Assembly (NCBI RefSeq): GCF_900114115.1
Contig: NZ_FORX01000001.1
Coordinates: 1 to 64,000, forward strand
Source: Desulfomicrobium apsheronum
GTDB lineage: Bacteria; Desulfobacterota; Desulfovibrionia; Desulfovibrionales; Desulfomicrobiaceae
Length of the DNA: 64,000 nt
Reading direction: 5' to 3'
Of the stretch, positions 46,702 to 59,240 are shown in pieces. The position numbers were made by a program, and so were the translations under genes. The notes under the pieces were generated by a model. It worked only from the letters and a program-made list of their open reading frames with translations. It made no database searches and was not told where the DNA came from. Within the stretch, counting starts at the first letter, position 1. Every line of letters starts with the position of its first letter.

Positions 46702-49257
46702 CTATTCCTGCAAGTCCTCGGATTCGTCCACGGCCTCGTCGTCATCGGGCAGATCCGTATCATCGTCCAGGACTTCGGGATCTTCCGGAGCCGCCTTTTC
46801 GGCAGGCACCGTGGCGCGAGGCAAGCCGCTCACTTCCGGGGCATCGGTCGGCACATGATCGAAGCAGACCACGGTCTGCTCGTCTTCAAGGCGCACCAGA
46901 CGCACGCCCTGGGTGGCCCGGCCGACCAGACTGATGTCGGCGATGCCGATGCGGATGATCTTGCTGCCGGAGGTCAGGAGGATGAGCTCATCCGTGGGAT
47001 AGACCATCATGGCACCGACGACCTTGCCGGTCTTGGGGGTGATGCGCATGTTGATGATGCCCTTGCCGCCGCGCGACTGGGCCCGGAAGTGCTCGACCTG
47101 CGTGCGTTTGCCGTAGCCGTTCTCCGCGATGGTCAAAAGCTCCTGCTGGGTGTCCTTGTTGACCACCACGCCGGCCACGACCTGATCGCCCTTGCGCAGG
47201 GCCAGACCCTTCACGCCCGTGGCGGTACGGCCCATGGCACGCACATCGGAGCAGGCGAAACGGATGGAATAGCCATCCATCGTGACCAGCACCATCTCGT
47301 CGTCGGTCTCCACCTCGCGCACGCCGATGAGCTCATCGTCGTCCCGCATGCCAAGGGCAATGAGGCCCACGGCGCGGATGTTGCGGTAGAGGTGAATGGA
47401 GCTGCGTTTGACCACGCCGAGCTTGGTGTAGAAGAAGTAGAATTTCTCCTGATCCAGATCACGACAGGTCATGGCCGCAGCGATGTATTCGTTGCTGTCC
47501 AGCGGGAGCAGATTGGCCACGTGCTTGCCCCGGGCCGTGCGGCCGCCCTCGGGAATCTGGTGCACCTTGACCTGGTACATCTTGCCCTTGTTGCTGAACA
47601 GATTCATGTACTGGTGGTTCGAGGTCGTGAGGATGAAGGTGATGAAATCCTCCTCCGCGACCTGCACCCCGGTGATGCCCGTTCCGCCTCGGCGCTGCTG
47701 GCGATAGTTGTCCAGGCTGGTGCGCTTCAGATACCCGTTGCGGGACAGGGTGATAACCACCGGCTCGTCGGGAATGATGTCCTCGATGTCGATGGAGTCG
47801 GGATCATGGGCCAAAAGCTCGGACTTGCGGGGCGTGACGAAGGTCTCGCGCAGGTCTTCGAGTTCCTGACGGATGACGGACTTCAGGACTTCGGGATTCT
47901 CGATGATGCTGGTCAGATACTCGATCTGCTTCAGGAGCTCGGCGTATTCCTCCAGGAGCTTTTCGCGCTCCAGGTTGGTCAGTCGCTGCAGGCGCATGTC
48001 GAGAATGGCCTGGGCCTGGATATCGGACAGGCCGAAACGCTCGCGCAGGCGCTCCTTGGCCTCCTGTGGGGTCTTGGAGGCGCGGATGAGCGCGACCACC
48101 TCATCGATGAAATCAAGGGCGATGCGCAGACCCTCAAGGATGTGCGCCCGATGCTGAGCCTTCCTGAGATCGAACCGGGAGCGGCGGATGACCACCTCGC
48201 GGCGATAGTCGAGAAAATACTCGAGCACCTGCTTCAGGTTCAAAAGCTGGGGACGATTATTGACCACGGCCATCATGTTGATGCCGAAGCTGGTCTCAAG
48301 GGATGTGAACTTGAAAAGCTGATTGATGATCACATCGGAGAAAACGCCCTTCTTCAAATCCATGACGATGCGAATGCCCTTCATGTCCGATTCATCGCGC
48401 AGGTCCGAGATGCCCTCGATCTTGCGCTCGTTGACCAGCATGGCGATCTTTTCCACCAGGGTGGATTTGTTCAGGGCGTAGGGAATCTCTTTTACGACGA
48501 TGGATTCGAGGTCCCCTTTTCGCTTTTCGATCTCGATGCGCGAGCGGATGCGCACCGAGCCGCGACCCGTGCGGTAGGCCTCGCGGATGCCGGCCTTGCC
48601 GTAGATGAGCGCGCCCGTGGGAAAATCCGGGGCCTTGATGTACTGCATCAGCTCGTCGACGGACATCTTGGGATCGTCGAGCAGGCGCAGGGTTCCATCC
48701 ACCACCTCGCCCAGATTGTGGGGTGGAATGTTAGTGGCCATGCCCACGGCGATGCCCGATGAGCCGTTGACCAGCAGGTTCGGGACCTTGGTCGGCAGCA
48801 CCGAGGGCTCTTGCAAGGAGTTGTCGTAGTTGGGACGAAACTCCACCGTGTCCTTTTCGATGTCGGCCAGAAACGAACTGGCCAGACGGGACATGCGGAC
48901 TTCCGTGTAACGCATGGCCGCTGCGGAGTCGCCGTCGATGGAACCGAAGTTGCCCTGGCCGTCGACCAGGGGGTCGCGCATGTTGAATTCCTGGGCCATG
49001 CGCACCAAGGCGTCGTACACGGCCGAGTCGCCATGGGGGTGAAACTTACCGATGACGTCACCGACCACGCGAGCGGACTTCTTGTAGGCCCGGTTGTACG
49101 TGTTGCCGAGCTCGTGCATGGCGAAAAGGATACGCCGGTGCACGGGTTTGAGGCCATCGCGCACGTCCGGGATGGCCCGGCCGATGATGACGCTCAGCGA
49201 ATATTCCAGATATGATTTCTGAAGTTCTTTTTCGATACTGATGTTGGACACATCCAC
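46702..49257 (-). CDS. gyrA: DNA gyrase subunit A
   Basis: The 851-residue subunit breaks and rejoins DNA in negative supercoiling. The catalytic tyrosine region is [10 protein letters not shown], and the C-terminal beta-pinwheel carries the GyrA-box QRRGGTG. The quinolone-resistance region reads [10 protein letters not shown], with Ser and Asp at the classical positions, so no common resistance mutation is visible. The end is a 40-residue acidic tail. The frame begins with a GTG at 49257; a second in-frame GTG at 49251 has a better GAGG in front, so the exact start is open. It is the last gene of the dnaA-dnaN-gyrB-gyrA unit. Confidence 0.96.
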   Translation of the reverse strand: MDVSNISIEKELQKSYLEYSLSVIIGRAIPDVRDGLKPVHRRILFAMHELGNTYNRAYKKSARVVGDVIGKFHPHGDSAVYDALVRMAQEFNMRDPLVDGQGNFGSIDGDSAAAMRYTEVRMSRLASSFLADIEKDTVEFRPNYDNSLQEPSVLPTKVPNLLVNGSSGIAVGMATNIPPHNLGEVVDGTLRLLDDPKMSVDELMQYIKAPDFPTGALIYGKAGIREAYRTGRGSVRIRSRIEIEKRKGDLESIVVKEIPYALNKSTLVEKIAMLVNERKIEGISDLRDESDMKGIRIVMDLKKGVFSDVIINQLFKFTSLETSFGINMMAVVNNRPQLLNLKQVLEYFLDYRREVVIRRSRFDLRKAQHRAHILEGLRIALDFIDEVVALIRASKTPQEAKERLRERFGLSDIQAQAILDMRLQRLTNLEREKLLEEYAELLKQIEYLTSIIENPEVLKSVIRQELEDLRETFVTPRKSELLAHDPDSIDIEDIIPDEPVVITLSRNGYLKRTSLDNYRQQRRGGTGITGVQVAEEDFITFILTTSNHQYMNLFSNKGKMYQVKVHQIPEGGRTARGKHVANLLPLDSNEYIAAAMTCRDLDQEKFYFFYTKLGVVKRSSIHLYRNIRAVGLIALGMRDDDELIGVREVETDDEMVLVTMDGYSIRFACSDVRAMGRTATGVKGLALRKGDQVVAGVVVNKDTQQELLTIAENGYGKRTQVEHFRAQSRGGKGIINMRITPKTGKVVGAMMVYPTDELILLTSGSKIIRIGIADISLVGRATQGVRLVRLEDEQTVVCFDHVPTDAPEVSGLPRATVPAEKAAPEDPEVLDDDTDLPDDDEAVDESEDLQE

Positions 49258-49289
49258 CTCAATTTCTTGTAAAAGCTGTTGAACCCGAG

Positions 49290-51883
<2,594 letters not shown>

Positions 51884-51945
51884 TTAAACTCTCCTTTAAC
51901 GTCATCACCCAGTTCGAAAAGTACTGTGAATGCCATCAGGAAAGC

Positions 51946-53100
51946 CTAGATTTCTTCCTTGCTGTAATAGGTGTCTTCGGTGATCTCCACGGGCATGGTG
52001 ATGATCATGTAGTTGGGGTCGTCCTTGCCGGTTATGCGGCAGGGTTCGGAGGGGCCCACGAAAGAAAAGGTCAGGGAGTCGGACACGAAGTGCCCCAGGA
52101 TTTCAAGGATGACCTTGGTCGGCAGGGCGATCTTGGACAGTTCGCCCTGGTACTGGCAGCTGATCAGCTCCGTGCCCTCGCCGATGTCCTGACCCTGGCA
52201 GTAGAGGGACAGCTCTTCTGGGCCGAAATCGAAGAACGTGGCCTTGTTGGCTTCGGTGTTGAAGACGAAGATGCGATCCAGGGCGTCGGTCAGCTCGTGT
52301 CGGTCCACCACCAGGTTGGAGGCGAAGCGATCCTTGTATTGGTTGATGAAGTTGCGATAGTCGGCAAAAACGTAGGCCTTGAGCGGAAGGCTGAATGATT
52401 CCTTGCGGTTCTCGGTGCGCAGGAAGAGGCGCTTGTCCGAGAGGCTGATCTCGATCTCGTCGTTGGTCAGCCACTTGCGGATTTCGAGCAGGTACTTCTT
52501 GGAAACCAGAAACCCGTCCTGCCCGAGAACTGCGCGGATATCGGGGTTGGAGAAACGGAGCAGGCCGAACTGATGGCCGTTCAGGCCGCAGATCTCCACA
52601 TCGTCGTTCTCAACGGGCGCGAACTTGATGCAGTTCATGCTGGTCAGGTCTTCGTCGTCGGCAATGCAGAAGGCAATGCGATCGATGATCTCCTTGAAGA
52701 GATCTCCGGACCAGAGCACGGCGTTCTCCGCCGGGAACGGATTGAAGTCCTGGAACCAGGAGGATTCGTTGGCGGGAAGCTTGTACTTGCGGCGGCCCTG
52801 TTCGATGTGCAGGTGCTTGGCGCTCGGGTCGAGCTTGAGGGTGATCTCGCCCGGGGGGAGGCGGCGCATCAGTTCGCAGAATTTCTTGCCCTGCACGCCG
52901 ACCAGTCCGCCATCGCTGATCACGGCCGGATAGACGCCCACGAACTCGATGCTCGAATCCGTGGCCAGGATGGAAATGGTGTCGCCTTCGGCCTTGAGCC
53001 AGACCGTGCGCAGATAGGCCGCGCCGGTTTTTGACGGAATGATGTTCGCGGCCTTGAGCAGTCCGTCAATGACCTCTTCCTTACGCACTTTCAAAAACAT
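51946..53100 (-). CDS. dnaN: DNA polymerase III beta clamp
   Basis: The 384-residue protein has the three-domain clamp layout, with VLWSGDLFKEIIDRIAFCIADDE at the start of domain II and the conserved MPVEI near the C-terminus. The clamp encircles DNA and tethers polymerase. The ATG at 53100 is preceded by AAGGAG at seven bases, and the nine-codon upstream extension is rejected. It begins 19 bp after dnaA ends. Confidence 0.95.
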   Translation of the reverse strand: MFLKVRKEEVIDGLLKAANIIPSKTGAAYLRTVWLKAEGDTISILATDSSIEFVGVYPAVISDGGLVGVQGKKFCELMRRLPPGEITLKLDPSAKHLHIEQGRRKYKLPANESSWFQDFNPFPAENAVLWSGDLFKEIIDRIAFCIADDEDLTSMNCIKFAPVENDDVEICGLNGHQFGLLRFSNPDIRAVLGQDGFLVSKKYLLEIRKWLTNDEIEISLSDKRLFLRTENRKESFSLPLKAYVFADYRNFINQYKDRFASNLVVDRHELTDALDRIFVFNTEANKATFFDFGPEELSLYCQGQDIGEGTELISCQYQGELSKIALPTKVILEILGHFVSDSLTFSFVGPSEPCRITGKDDPNYMIITMPVEITEDTYYSKEEI

Positions 53101-53119
53101 CGCCGACTCCTTCTCCTGA

Positions 53120-54400
53120 CTAGGCAAGGGTTGTTTCGTTCATGGCCAGGCATTTATCGCTCAACTCATGTAACATGTTTTTTATGCTTTTATCATCTCT
53201 TTGCAATTGTTCGACTTTTCGGCAGCTGTACAAAACCGTCGAGTGGTCCCTTCCGCCAAAGGCACGGCCAAGCTCCGGAAACGACAGCCCCAGATGCTTG
53301 CGGCACAGGTACATGGCCACCTGCCGGGCAAAAACGAGGTCGTGCCTGCGGCCGGAGGACAGGATGTCTTCGGGCTTCAGGTTGAGCCTGGCGCAAACCT
53401 CGTCCAGAATCTGTTCGACACTGAGGCCCGTTACCGCGCGATCGTCCAGATAATTGAGAATATTGTCAAACTCTTCATCGGAAATGTGGTCATGGACCAA
53501 TTCCCGGTAGGCCCAAAGCTTCAGGAGACATCCTTCCAGATTGCGCAAATCGGAAAACCGCTGGGCGAGGAGCAGAATTCTGTCCCTCGAAAGATCCAGA
53601 CGGCGCTCCCGGCAACGAGACTGGGCGTATTGGGTGCGAATGTCCAGATCCGGAGCCTTGAGCATGACGCTAAGGCCCCACTCAAGGCGCGACTTGAGCT
53701 TGGGCGCCAGAAACGCGAACCCGCCGACCTTGCCCGAACAGGCAAAAACCATCTGCTTGCGCTGCAGATGAAAGTGGTCGAAGAGCGCCAAAAGCTCGCC
53801 CTGCAGGTACCTGTAGCGGGCAATCTCCTGCAGGTCGTCCACCGCCAGAAGCTGCATGGACGTCAGAAATTTCCGCGCGTCGGACCGGGACGAGTACAGC
53901 TCGTGCAGATCCTCGATGCCACCCACATAGGTCCCGTCCCCGCCATGCTCGCTCCTGGCGTTGGCGATGGCCCGCAGCAGAAAGGATTTGCCCGACCCGC
54001 TTTCTCCGCAAAGCACGAACGGGTTGTACGGAGCTTCCCGGCTCTGAGCAACTTCCTGGGCCGAAGCCAACGGAAAGTAGTTCTTGTTGTTGACCAGGAA
54101 GTTGTCGAAAATGAACTCGGACCCAAAGGGCAAGGCCTGCCCCGCCGGCCGGGACTCGCGCACGATGCGGGAGCGGCTTCCGTCCCGGCATTCATAGGAG
54201 ATGGTCAGATCGGAACCGGCCAGGGCCTGTTCGAAACGGGCCCGCGTGTGATTTTCAAACCAGTCGGCAAAAAATCTGTGCGGAAAGCGCACCGTGAGCA
54301 CCGAACCATCCACGCTCAACCCCAGGGATGAACGCCATTTGTCCAGCTCTTCCGGGGCAAAGGCCAGCTCCAGCGCCGCATCGACCCGCGCGCTGCTCAC
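53120..54400 (-). CDS. dnaA: Chromosomal replication initiator DnaA (divergent)
   Basis: The 426-residue protein has a domain I with FADWFENH, a very short domain II, an AAA+ domain with a divergent Walker A (GESGSGKS in place of the usual GGVGLGKT), Walker B LLAVDDLQ, arginine-finger region LKSRLEWGL, and domain IV with the FGGRDHSTVLYSCRKVEQL DNA-binding signature. It starts at a GTG (54400) behind GGGGAGCAA. Divergent motifs but retained DNA-binding residues suggest a functional initiator. It heads the dnaA-dnaN-gyrB-gyrA operon. Confidence 0.92.
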   Translation of the reverse strand: MSSARVDAALELAFAPEELDKWRSSLGLSVDGSVLTVRFPHRFFADWFENHTRARFEQALAGSDLTISYECRDGSRSRIVRESRPAGQALPFGSEFIFDNFLVNNKNYFPLASAQEVAQSREAPYNPFVLCGESGSGKSFLLRAIANARSEHGGDGTYVGGIEDLHELYSSRSDARKFLTSMQLLAVDDLQEIARYRYLQGELLALFDHFHLQRKQMVFACSGKVGGFAFLAPKLKSRLEWGLSVMLKAPDLDIRTQYAQSRCRERRLDLSRDRILLLAQRFSDLRNLEGCLLKLWAYRELVHDHISDEEFDNILNYLDDRAVTGLSVEQILDEVCARLNLKPEDILSSGRRHDLVFARQVAMYLCRKHLGLSFPELGRAFGGRDHSTVLYSCRKVEQLQRDDKSIKNMLHELSDKCLAMNETTLA

Positions 54401-54512
54401 TTGCTCCCCGCATGGGCCACGGCCCTCGGCTGGTTTACTCCGGCGTACAAATCAGACATAGTCATCCCTTGCGGACCGCCTGCGGCCCGATAATATATTT
54501 TGGAGGACATGC
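54401..54512. other. Divergent intergenic region beside dnaA (origin-proximal)
   Basis: Only 112 bp separate dnaA (minus) from the DUF39 gene (plus). All genes on the left from dnaA to gyrA point left and all genes on the right up to 62764 point right. The gap itself has no visible TTATCCACA-type cluster and no strong AT-rich stretch apart from ATAATATATTTT at 54491-54502, so an origin here is not supported by motifs. The AATATATT stretch may be a promoter element for the DUF39 gene. Confidence 0.4.
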
Positions 54513-55685
54513 ATGAGCGCACCATTTGAAGTCCACAGAACCATCGCCGAAATCAATGAAAAAATCCGACAAGGCAAAGCGGTCGTCCTCAACGCAAGCG
54601 AAATGACCAGTTTAGTTCGCAAGGAAGGCAAGGTCAAGGCCGCCAGGCAAGTCGATGTCGTCACCACCGGCACTTTCTCGCCCATGTGCTCCTCCGGCCT
54701 GATCTTCAATATCGGCCAGCAGCCTCCGACCATCAAAACCTCCAAGGTCTGGCTCAACGGCGTGCCCTGCTACGCCGGTCTTGCAGCGGTGGACTCCTAT
54801 CTTGGTGCCACCGAACCGACGGAAGAGGACCCCTTGAACAAGGTCTATCCCGGCCAGTTCAAATACGGCGGCGGCCATGTCATCGAGGATCTGGTCAAGG
54901 GCAAGCGCGTGCACCTGAAGGCCGAAGCCTACGGCACGGACTGCTACCCGCGCAAGGCCATCGAGAAGAACGTCTCCCTGGCAGAGCTGCGCAACGCCAT
55001 CCTCTTCAATCCGCGCAACTGCTACCAGAATTACAACTGCGCCATAAACCGCACGGACAAGCTGAAATACACATACATGGGCCCGCTCAAATCAAGCATC
55101 GGCAACGCCAACTATGCCACGGCCGGCGAGCTGAGCCCATTACTGAACGATCCGTATTTTAGAACCATCGGCCTGGGTACCCGTATCTTCCTTGGCGGAG
55201 GCGTGGGCTACGTCATCGGCGAAGGCACCCAGCACGTTCCAGACCCGCAACGCAACGAGCGCGGCGTGCCCATGAGCGCCTCGGGGACCCTCATGGTCAA
55301 GGGCGACCTCAAAGGCATGAACGCCCGCTATCTGCGCGGGGTGAGCATCGTCGGCTACGGCAGCTCCCTGGCTGTGGGCCTGGGCATCCCCATTCCCATC
55401 CTGAACGAAGAGATGGCCTGGTTCACCGGCGTGGCCGACGAGGACATCCTCGTGCCCATCGTCGATTACGGAGAGGACTATCCAAACGGATATCCGTCCA
55501 AGTACGGACACGCCAGCTTTGCCGACCTGAAGAAGGGAGTCATCCGCGTGGAAGGCAAGGATGTGCCCACCACGCCCCTGACCAGCCACACTCTCTCCCT
55601 GGAAGTCGCCGAGGAGCTCAAGCGCTGGATCCAGGAAGGTCGATTCCTCTTGACTGAAGCCCAGGAACCCATTCCCGCAAGGTGA
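54513..55685 (+). CDS. DUF39 family protein, homocysteine synthesis (aspartate-semialdehyde sulfurtransferase type)
   Basis: The 390-residue protein matches the DUF39 (COG1900) family, with the N-terminal VDVVTTGTFSPMCSSG and the cysteine-rich NPRNCYQNYNCAINR region, a probable active-site area, followed by GTRIFLGGGVGYV. In methanogens and sulfate reducers this family, with a ferredoxin partner, forms homocysteine from aspartate semialdehyde and a sulfur donor. TTTTGGAGGAC precedes the ATG. A DUF362 ferredoxin gene follows after 3 bp, so the two form a unit. No C-terminal CBS domains are present. Confidence 0.88.
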   Translation: MSAPFEVHRTIAEINEKIRQGKAVVLNASEMTSLVRKEGKVKAARQVDVVTTGTFSPMCSSGLIFNIGQQPPTIKTSKVWLNGVPCYAGLAAVDSYLGATEPTEEDPLNKVYPGQFKYGGGHVIEDLVKGKRVHLKAEAYGTDCYPRKAIEKNVSLAELRNAILFNPRNCYQNYNCAINRTDKLKYTYMGPLKSSIGNANYATAGELSPLLNDPYFRTIGLGTRIFLGGGVGYVIGEGTQHVPDPQRNERGVPMSASGTLMVKGDLKGMNARYLRGVSIVGYGSSLAVGLGIPIPILNEEMAWFTGVADEDILVPIVDYGEDYPNGYPSKYGHASFADLKKGVIRVEGKDVPTTPLTSHTLSLEVAEELKRWIQEGRFLLTEAQEPIPAR

Positions 55686-55688
55686 GTC

Positions 55689-56798
55689 ATGGCCGAACCC
55701 GTTTATTTCTGGAACCTGCGCGCCTCGCGCAAGGCTCCGTATGAAGCAAAGGTCAAGCGCCTGCTGAAGCTGGCCGGCCTGGGTGCGGAACTTCGCTCCG
55801 GCGATCTGGCCGCGATCAAGCTTCATTTCGGGGAGGGCGGAGGCACTGGCCATGTGCGCCCCTTGCAACTCGCGCCCATTCTGGCCTTTGTCCGCAAATG
55901 CGGGGCCAGGCCGTTTCTGACCGACACCAACACGCTCTACGTGGGCCAGCGCGGCGAATCCGTTTCCCACGGGCTGCAGGCCGCCGCCCACGGTTACGAC
56001 CCCAATGTTCTGGGTGCGCCGGTCATCATCGCCGACGGACTCAAAAGCGGCAATGAACGGGCCGTTCCCTGTCCCGGCAGGCATTTCGAGTTTGCCTATC
56101 TGGGCGGGGACATAGTCGACGCGGACATGATGGTCACGATCAGTCACTTCAAGGGCCACGATCTGGCCGGATTCGGCGGCGCCATCAAGAACGTGGGCAT
56201 GGGCTGCGCCACGCGCAAGGGCAAGATGCAGCAGCACTGCGGCCTTGGCCCGACCATCCATCCCGAGCATTGCACCGGCTGCGGAAACTGCGTGGAGGTG
56301 TGCAGCCACGGCGCCCTGACCCTTGACCCAAGCGGCAAGGTCACCATCGACCGCGACAAGTGCGCGGGCTGCGCGGCCTGCTTCCTGGTCTGCCGCGCCG
56401 GAGGCCTGGAAGTGGACTGGCGGGTGGATGTGAACACATTTCTTGAGCGCATGGCCGAGTATGCGGCGGCCGCGCTTTTGACCAGGCCAAGGCGGACCTT
56501 CCACATGAGCTTCATCCAGCAGGTCAGCCCCGGATGCGATTGCACGGGCTTCTCCGATGCGCCCATCTGTCCCGATCTGGGACTGCTGGCCTCCTGGGAT
56601 CCGGTGGCCCTCGACCAGGCCTGCCTGGACCTGGTCAACCAGGCCCAGCCCTTGTTTCCGAGCGCCCTTCCGGAAGGCATCGTACCCGGACAGGACAAAT
56701 TCGAGGCCATCCACGGACACGTGCGGGGCGTCCATCTTCTGGAGTACGCGGCAAGCCTCGGGATCGGCTCCCGGGAATATGCGCTTCAGCCCGTATGA
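55689..56798 (+). CDS. DUF362 protein with two 4Fe-4S clusters
   Basis: The 369-residue protein has an N-terminal DUF362 domain (IKLHFGEGGGTGHV and FLTDTNTLY) and an inserted bacterial-ferredoxin segment with CTGCGNCVEVC and CAGCAACFLVC, each providing a full cluster ligand set. It probably supplies electrons or metal-centre chemistry to the DUF39 partner, three bases upstream. Genetic links between DUF39, DUF362 and methionine synthesis have been reported in sulfate reducers; the exact reaction here is inferred. Confidence 0.85.
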   Translation: MAEPVYFWNLRASRKAPYEAKVKRLLKLAGLGAELRSGDLAAIKLHFGEGGGTGHVRPLQLAPILAFVRKCGARPFLTDTNTLYVGQRGESVSHGLQAAAHGYDPNVLGAPVIIADGLKSGNERAVPCPGRHFEFAYLGGDIVDADMMVTISHFKGHDLAGFGGAIKNVGMGCATRKGKMQQHCGLGPTIHPEHCTGCGNCVEVCSHGALTLDPSGKVTIDRDKCAGCAACFLVCRAGGLEVDWRVDVNTFLERMAEYAAAALLTRPRRTFHMSFIQQVSPGCDCTGFSDAPICPDLGLLASWDPVALDQACLDLVNQAQPLFPSALPEGIVPGQDKFEAIHGHVRGVHLLEYAASLGIGSREYALQPV

Positions 56799-56825
56799 GA
56801 CAGACTTTTTGACACACATTGAGAC

Positions 56826-56853
56826 TGGACAAAGGGCGTAACGCTATTATATG
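56826..56853 (+). promoter_or_regulatory. Candidate sigma-70 promoter
   Basis: TGGACA (56826-56831) and TATATG (56848-56853) are 16 bases apart, about 50 bp upstream of the small basic protein gene. The match is partial, and only the position supports it. Confidence 0.3.
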
Positions 56854-56904
56854 TGCCCTTTCTTTGAATCAGCTTAAAATTTTATCCCATTGGAGGAATA
56901 CATA

Positions 56905-57015
56905 ATGGCTCAGAAGAAAATCGAACGCAAAAAAGAGATTGATCGTCGTCGCAAACGTCGTGCCGAGCGCATCAAGGAACGCATCAAGGAAGCCAAGGCC
57001 GCTGCCAAGAAATAG
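56905..57015 (+). CDS. 36-residue highly basic protein
   Basis: A very strong TTGGAGGAA ribosome binding site lies seven bases before an ATG at 56905. The peptide starts MAQKKIERKKEIDRRRKRR and continues as alternating charged and alanine residues. It is almost entirely Lys, Arg and Glu and should form one amphipathic helix that binds nucleic acid or ribosomes. Short basic proteins of this kind are poorly annotated. It precedes fmdB by 23 bp. Confidence 0.75.
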   Translation: MAQKKIERKKEIDRRRKRRAERIKERIKEAKAAAKK

Positions 57016-57038
57016 GCCCTATTTTTAGGGAGGTAACC

Positions 57039-57290
57039 ATGCCCATTTACGAATACTGCTGTGAAGACTGTCGTCAGATCTTCGAAGAGTGGCAGAAGGA
57101 TTTCAAGGACAGGGAAAAAGTCTGTCCGGTCTGCGGGGGCACGTCCCAGAGGCTTATCTCCAACACCTCCTTCGTGTTGAAAGGAGGCGGCTGGTACGCT
57201 TCCGGCTACAGCAAGGAATCCGGCGGCAACGGTAAGAAAAAGGACACCTCGTCCACTCCGGCCCCGGACACAACCTCTTCGGCGTCCTGA
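57039..57290 (+). CDS. FmdB family zinc-ribbon protein
   Basis: The 83-residue protein has the FmdB signature MPIYEYCCEDC with a second zinc pair in CPVCG, forming a small zinc ribbon, and a Ser/Lys/Thr-rich flexible tail. The family is widespread, with proposed roles as regulator or in nucleic-acid binding, but its function is not settled. AGGGAGG lies before the ATG. It ends at a terminator. Confidence 0.88.
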   Translation: MPIYEYCCEDCRQIFEEWQKDFKDREKVCPVCGGTSQRLISNTSFVLKGGGWYASGYSKESGGNGKKKDTSSTPAPDTTSSAS

Positions 57291-57292
57291 CC

Positions 57293-57315
57293 AAGGCAGC
57301 TCCGGCTGCCTTTTT
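57293..57315 (+). terminator. Intrinsic terminator after fmdB
   Basis: AAGGCAGC and GCTGCC form a stem with a TCCG loop, followed by T5. It separates the small-protein unit from purB. Confidence 0.85.
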
Positions 57316-57373
57316 CATTTTCAGTCGCGGATGATCTCCAAGCGACTCCAAACATCAACCCACCCCCACCACC

Positions 57374-58684
57374 ATGATTGATCGTTATACCCGCAAGGAA
57401 ATGGGCGACATTTGGACCCTTGAACAAAAGTTCCGGGTCTGGCTCGAAGTGGAACTGGCCATCTGCGAAGGCTGGCACGCCATGAATGTCATTCCGGCCA
57501 CGGACATGGCCACCATCAGGGAAAAGGCCGATTTCGAATTGGACCGGATCCTCGAACTCGAAGAGACCACCAAGCACGACGTCATCGCCTTCCTGACCGC
57601 CGTGGAAGAAAAGGTCGGCCCTTCCGCCAGATACATTCACCTCGGCTGCACGTCCTCGGATATCGTGGACACGGCCAACGCCGTGCTTCTGACCAGGGCA
57701 GGCCGGATCATCCTGGCCGATCTGGACAGGCTGCTCGGCACCCTTGAGACGATGGCAAGGACCCACCAGGGCAGGCTTTGCATGGGCCGCACCCACGGCA
57801 TCCATGCCGAGCCGACCAGCTTCGGCCTCAAGATGGCTGTCTTTCATGCGGAATTCCAGCGCCACAGACAGCGCTGGGTGGACGCCCTGGAGAACATCCG
57901 CTTCGGCAAGATCTCCGGCGCCGTGGGCACCTACGCCCAGCTCGAACCCGAGCTTGAGGAGCGCGCCCTGACCATCCTCGGTCTTGAGGTCGATCCCATC
58001 TCCACCCAGGTCATCCAGCGCGACCGCTACGCCCAGTATTTCACCACCCTGGCACTCATCGCCGGCGGCATCGAACGCATCTGTGTGGAGCTTCGGCACC
58101 TGCAGCGCACCGAGGTGCTGGAGGTCGAAGAAGGCTTCGGCAAGGGACAGAAGGGCTCGTCGGCCATGCCGCACAAAAAGAATCCCATCTCCGCCGAGAA
58201 CCTGACCGGCCTTTCCCGCCTGGTGCGCACCAACGCCGTGGCCGCCTTGGAGAACATGGCCCTGTGGCACGAACGCGATATCAGCCATTCATCGGTGGAG
58301 CGCGTCATCATGCCCGACTCGACCATCATGGTGAACTACATGCTGAACCGTTTGAACGGGCTGCTCGCGAACCTGCGCATCATCCCCGAAAACATGGAGC
58401 GCAACCTGATGGGTTCCTACGGGCTCTTCTTCTCCCAGCGCGTGCTCATCGCCCTGGTGGAAGCGGGTCTCCCGCGTCAGGAGGCGTATGTCATGGTCCA
58501 GGCCGTGGCCATGGACTGCTGGCGGGATCGGACCTCGTTCGAGGCTGCCGTGCGTGACAACGCCAACATCACCGCCCATCTCGACGCCGCCCGGCTGGAC
58601 CAGGCCTTTGATCTGAACTACTATCTGCGGCACGAACAGACCGTGTTCAACCGCGTTTTCTCCCGGGAGAAGAAAAATGATTGA
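57374..58684 (+). CDS. purB: Adenylosuccinate lyase
   Basis: The 436-residue enzyme works at two steps of purine synthesis (SAICAR and adenylosuccinate cleavage). Signatures are the N-terminal [13 protein letters not shown] and the catalytic loop [16 protein letters not shown], with the histidines in [10 protein letters not shown]. No ribosome binding site is visible: the ATG is preceded by CCACCCCCACCACC. It overlaps pyrE by 8 bp, tying one purine and one pyrimidine enzyme together. Confidence 0.95.
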   Translation: MIDRYTRKEMGDIWTLEQKFRVWLEVELAICEGWHAMNVIPATDMATIREKADFELDRILELEETTKHDVIAFLTAVEEKVGPSARYIHLGCTSSDIVDTANAVLLTRAGRIILADLDRLLGTLETMARTHQGRLCMGRTHGIHAEPTSFGLKMAVFHAEFQRHRQRWVDALENIRFGKISGAVGTYAQLEPELEERALTILGLEVDPISTQVIQRDRYAQYFTTLALIAGGIERICVELRHLQRTEVLEVEEGFGKGQKGSSAMPHKKNPISAENLTGLSRLVRTNAVAALENMALWHERDISHSSVERVIMPDSTIMVNYMLNRLNGLLANLRIIPENMERNLMGSYGLFFSQRVLIALVEAGLPRQEAYVMVQAVAMDCWRDRTSFEAAVRDNANITAHLDAARLDQAFDLNYYLRHEQTVFNRVFSREKKND

Positions 58685-59240
58685 TCTGAAGAGACGCCTG
58701 GCCAGGCTGCTCATCGAGAAGTCCTATCTCGAGGGCGACTTCACCCTGACCTCGGGCAAGAAGAGCGACTATTATTTCGACTGCAAGCACACGGCCCTGC
58801 ATCCCGAAGGGGCATGGCTCATCGGCAAGCTCTTTTTGGACATGATCCGCGCCAAGGGCGGGGTCAAGGGCGTGGGCGGAATGACCCTGGGCGCCGACCC
58901 GCTGGTGTCGAGCGTGACCGTGGTCTCCCATCTGGAGGGTTACCCCCTGCCCGGATTCATCATCCGCAAGCAGTCCAAGGGTCACGGCACCAACCAGTAC
59001 CTCGAAGGCCTCAAGAACTTCGAGCCGGGCCACAACGTGTGCCTGCTCGAAGACGTCATCACCACCGGCGGCACGCTGCTCACGGCGGTGGAACGGGTGC
59101 GCGACCAGGGCCTCAACATCGTCGGCATCATGGGCGTGCTCGACCGCGAACAGGGTGGCCGGGAGAATCTGGAAAAAGCCGGATTCGACCTGCAGACCAT
59201 CTTCACCCGCAAAGAACTGCTCGAAACCGCGAAAAGCTAG
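58677..59240 (+). CDS. pyrE: Orotate phosphoribosyltransferase
   Basis: The 187-residue enzyme attaches PRPP ribose to orotate. The PRPP-binding motif is VCLLEDVITTGGT, the flexible loop is IIRKQSKGHGTNQYLEG, and TSGKKSDYYFDCK near the start binds orotate. It overlaps the end of purB, so translation is coupled. A GC-rich UUCG hairpin begins at its stop codon. Confidence 0.95.
   Translation: MIDLKRRLARLLIEKSYLEGDFTLTSGKKSDYYFDCKHTALHPEGAWLIGKLFLDMIRAKGGVKGVGGMTLGADPLVSSVTVVSHLEGYPLPGFIIRKQSKGHGTNQYLEGLKNFEPGHNVCLLEDVITTGGTLLTAVERVRDQGLNIVGIMGVLDREQGGRENLEKAGFDLQTIFTRKELLETAKS

Noticed and set aside
54401..54512. A confirmed oriC
   Set aside because: No DnaA-box cluster or strong AT-rich unwinding element could be read in these 112 bp; only gene order supports an origin nearby.
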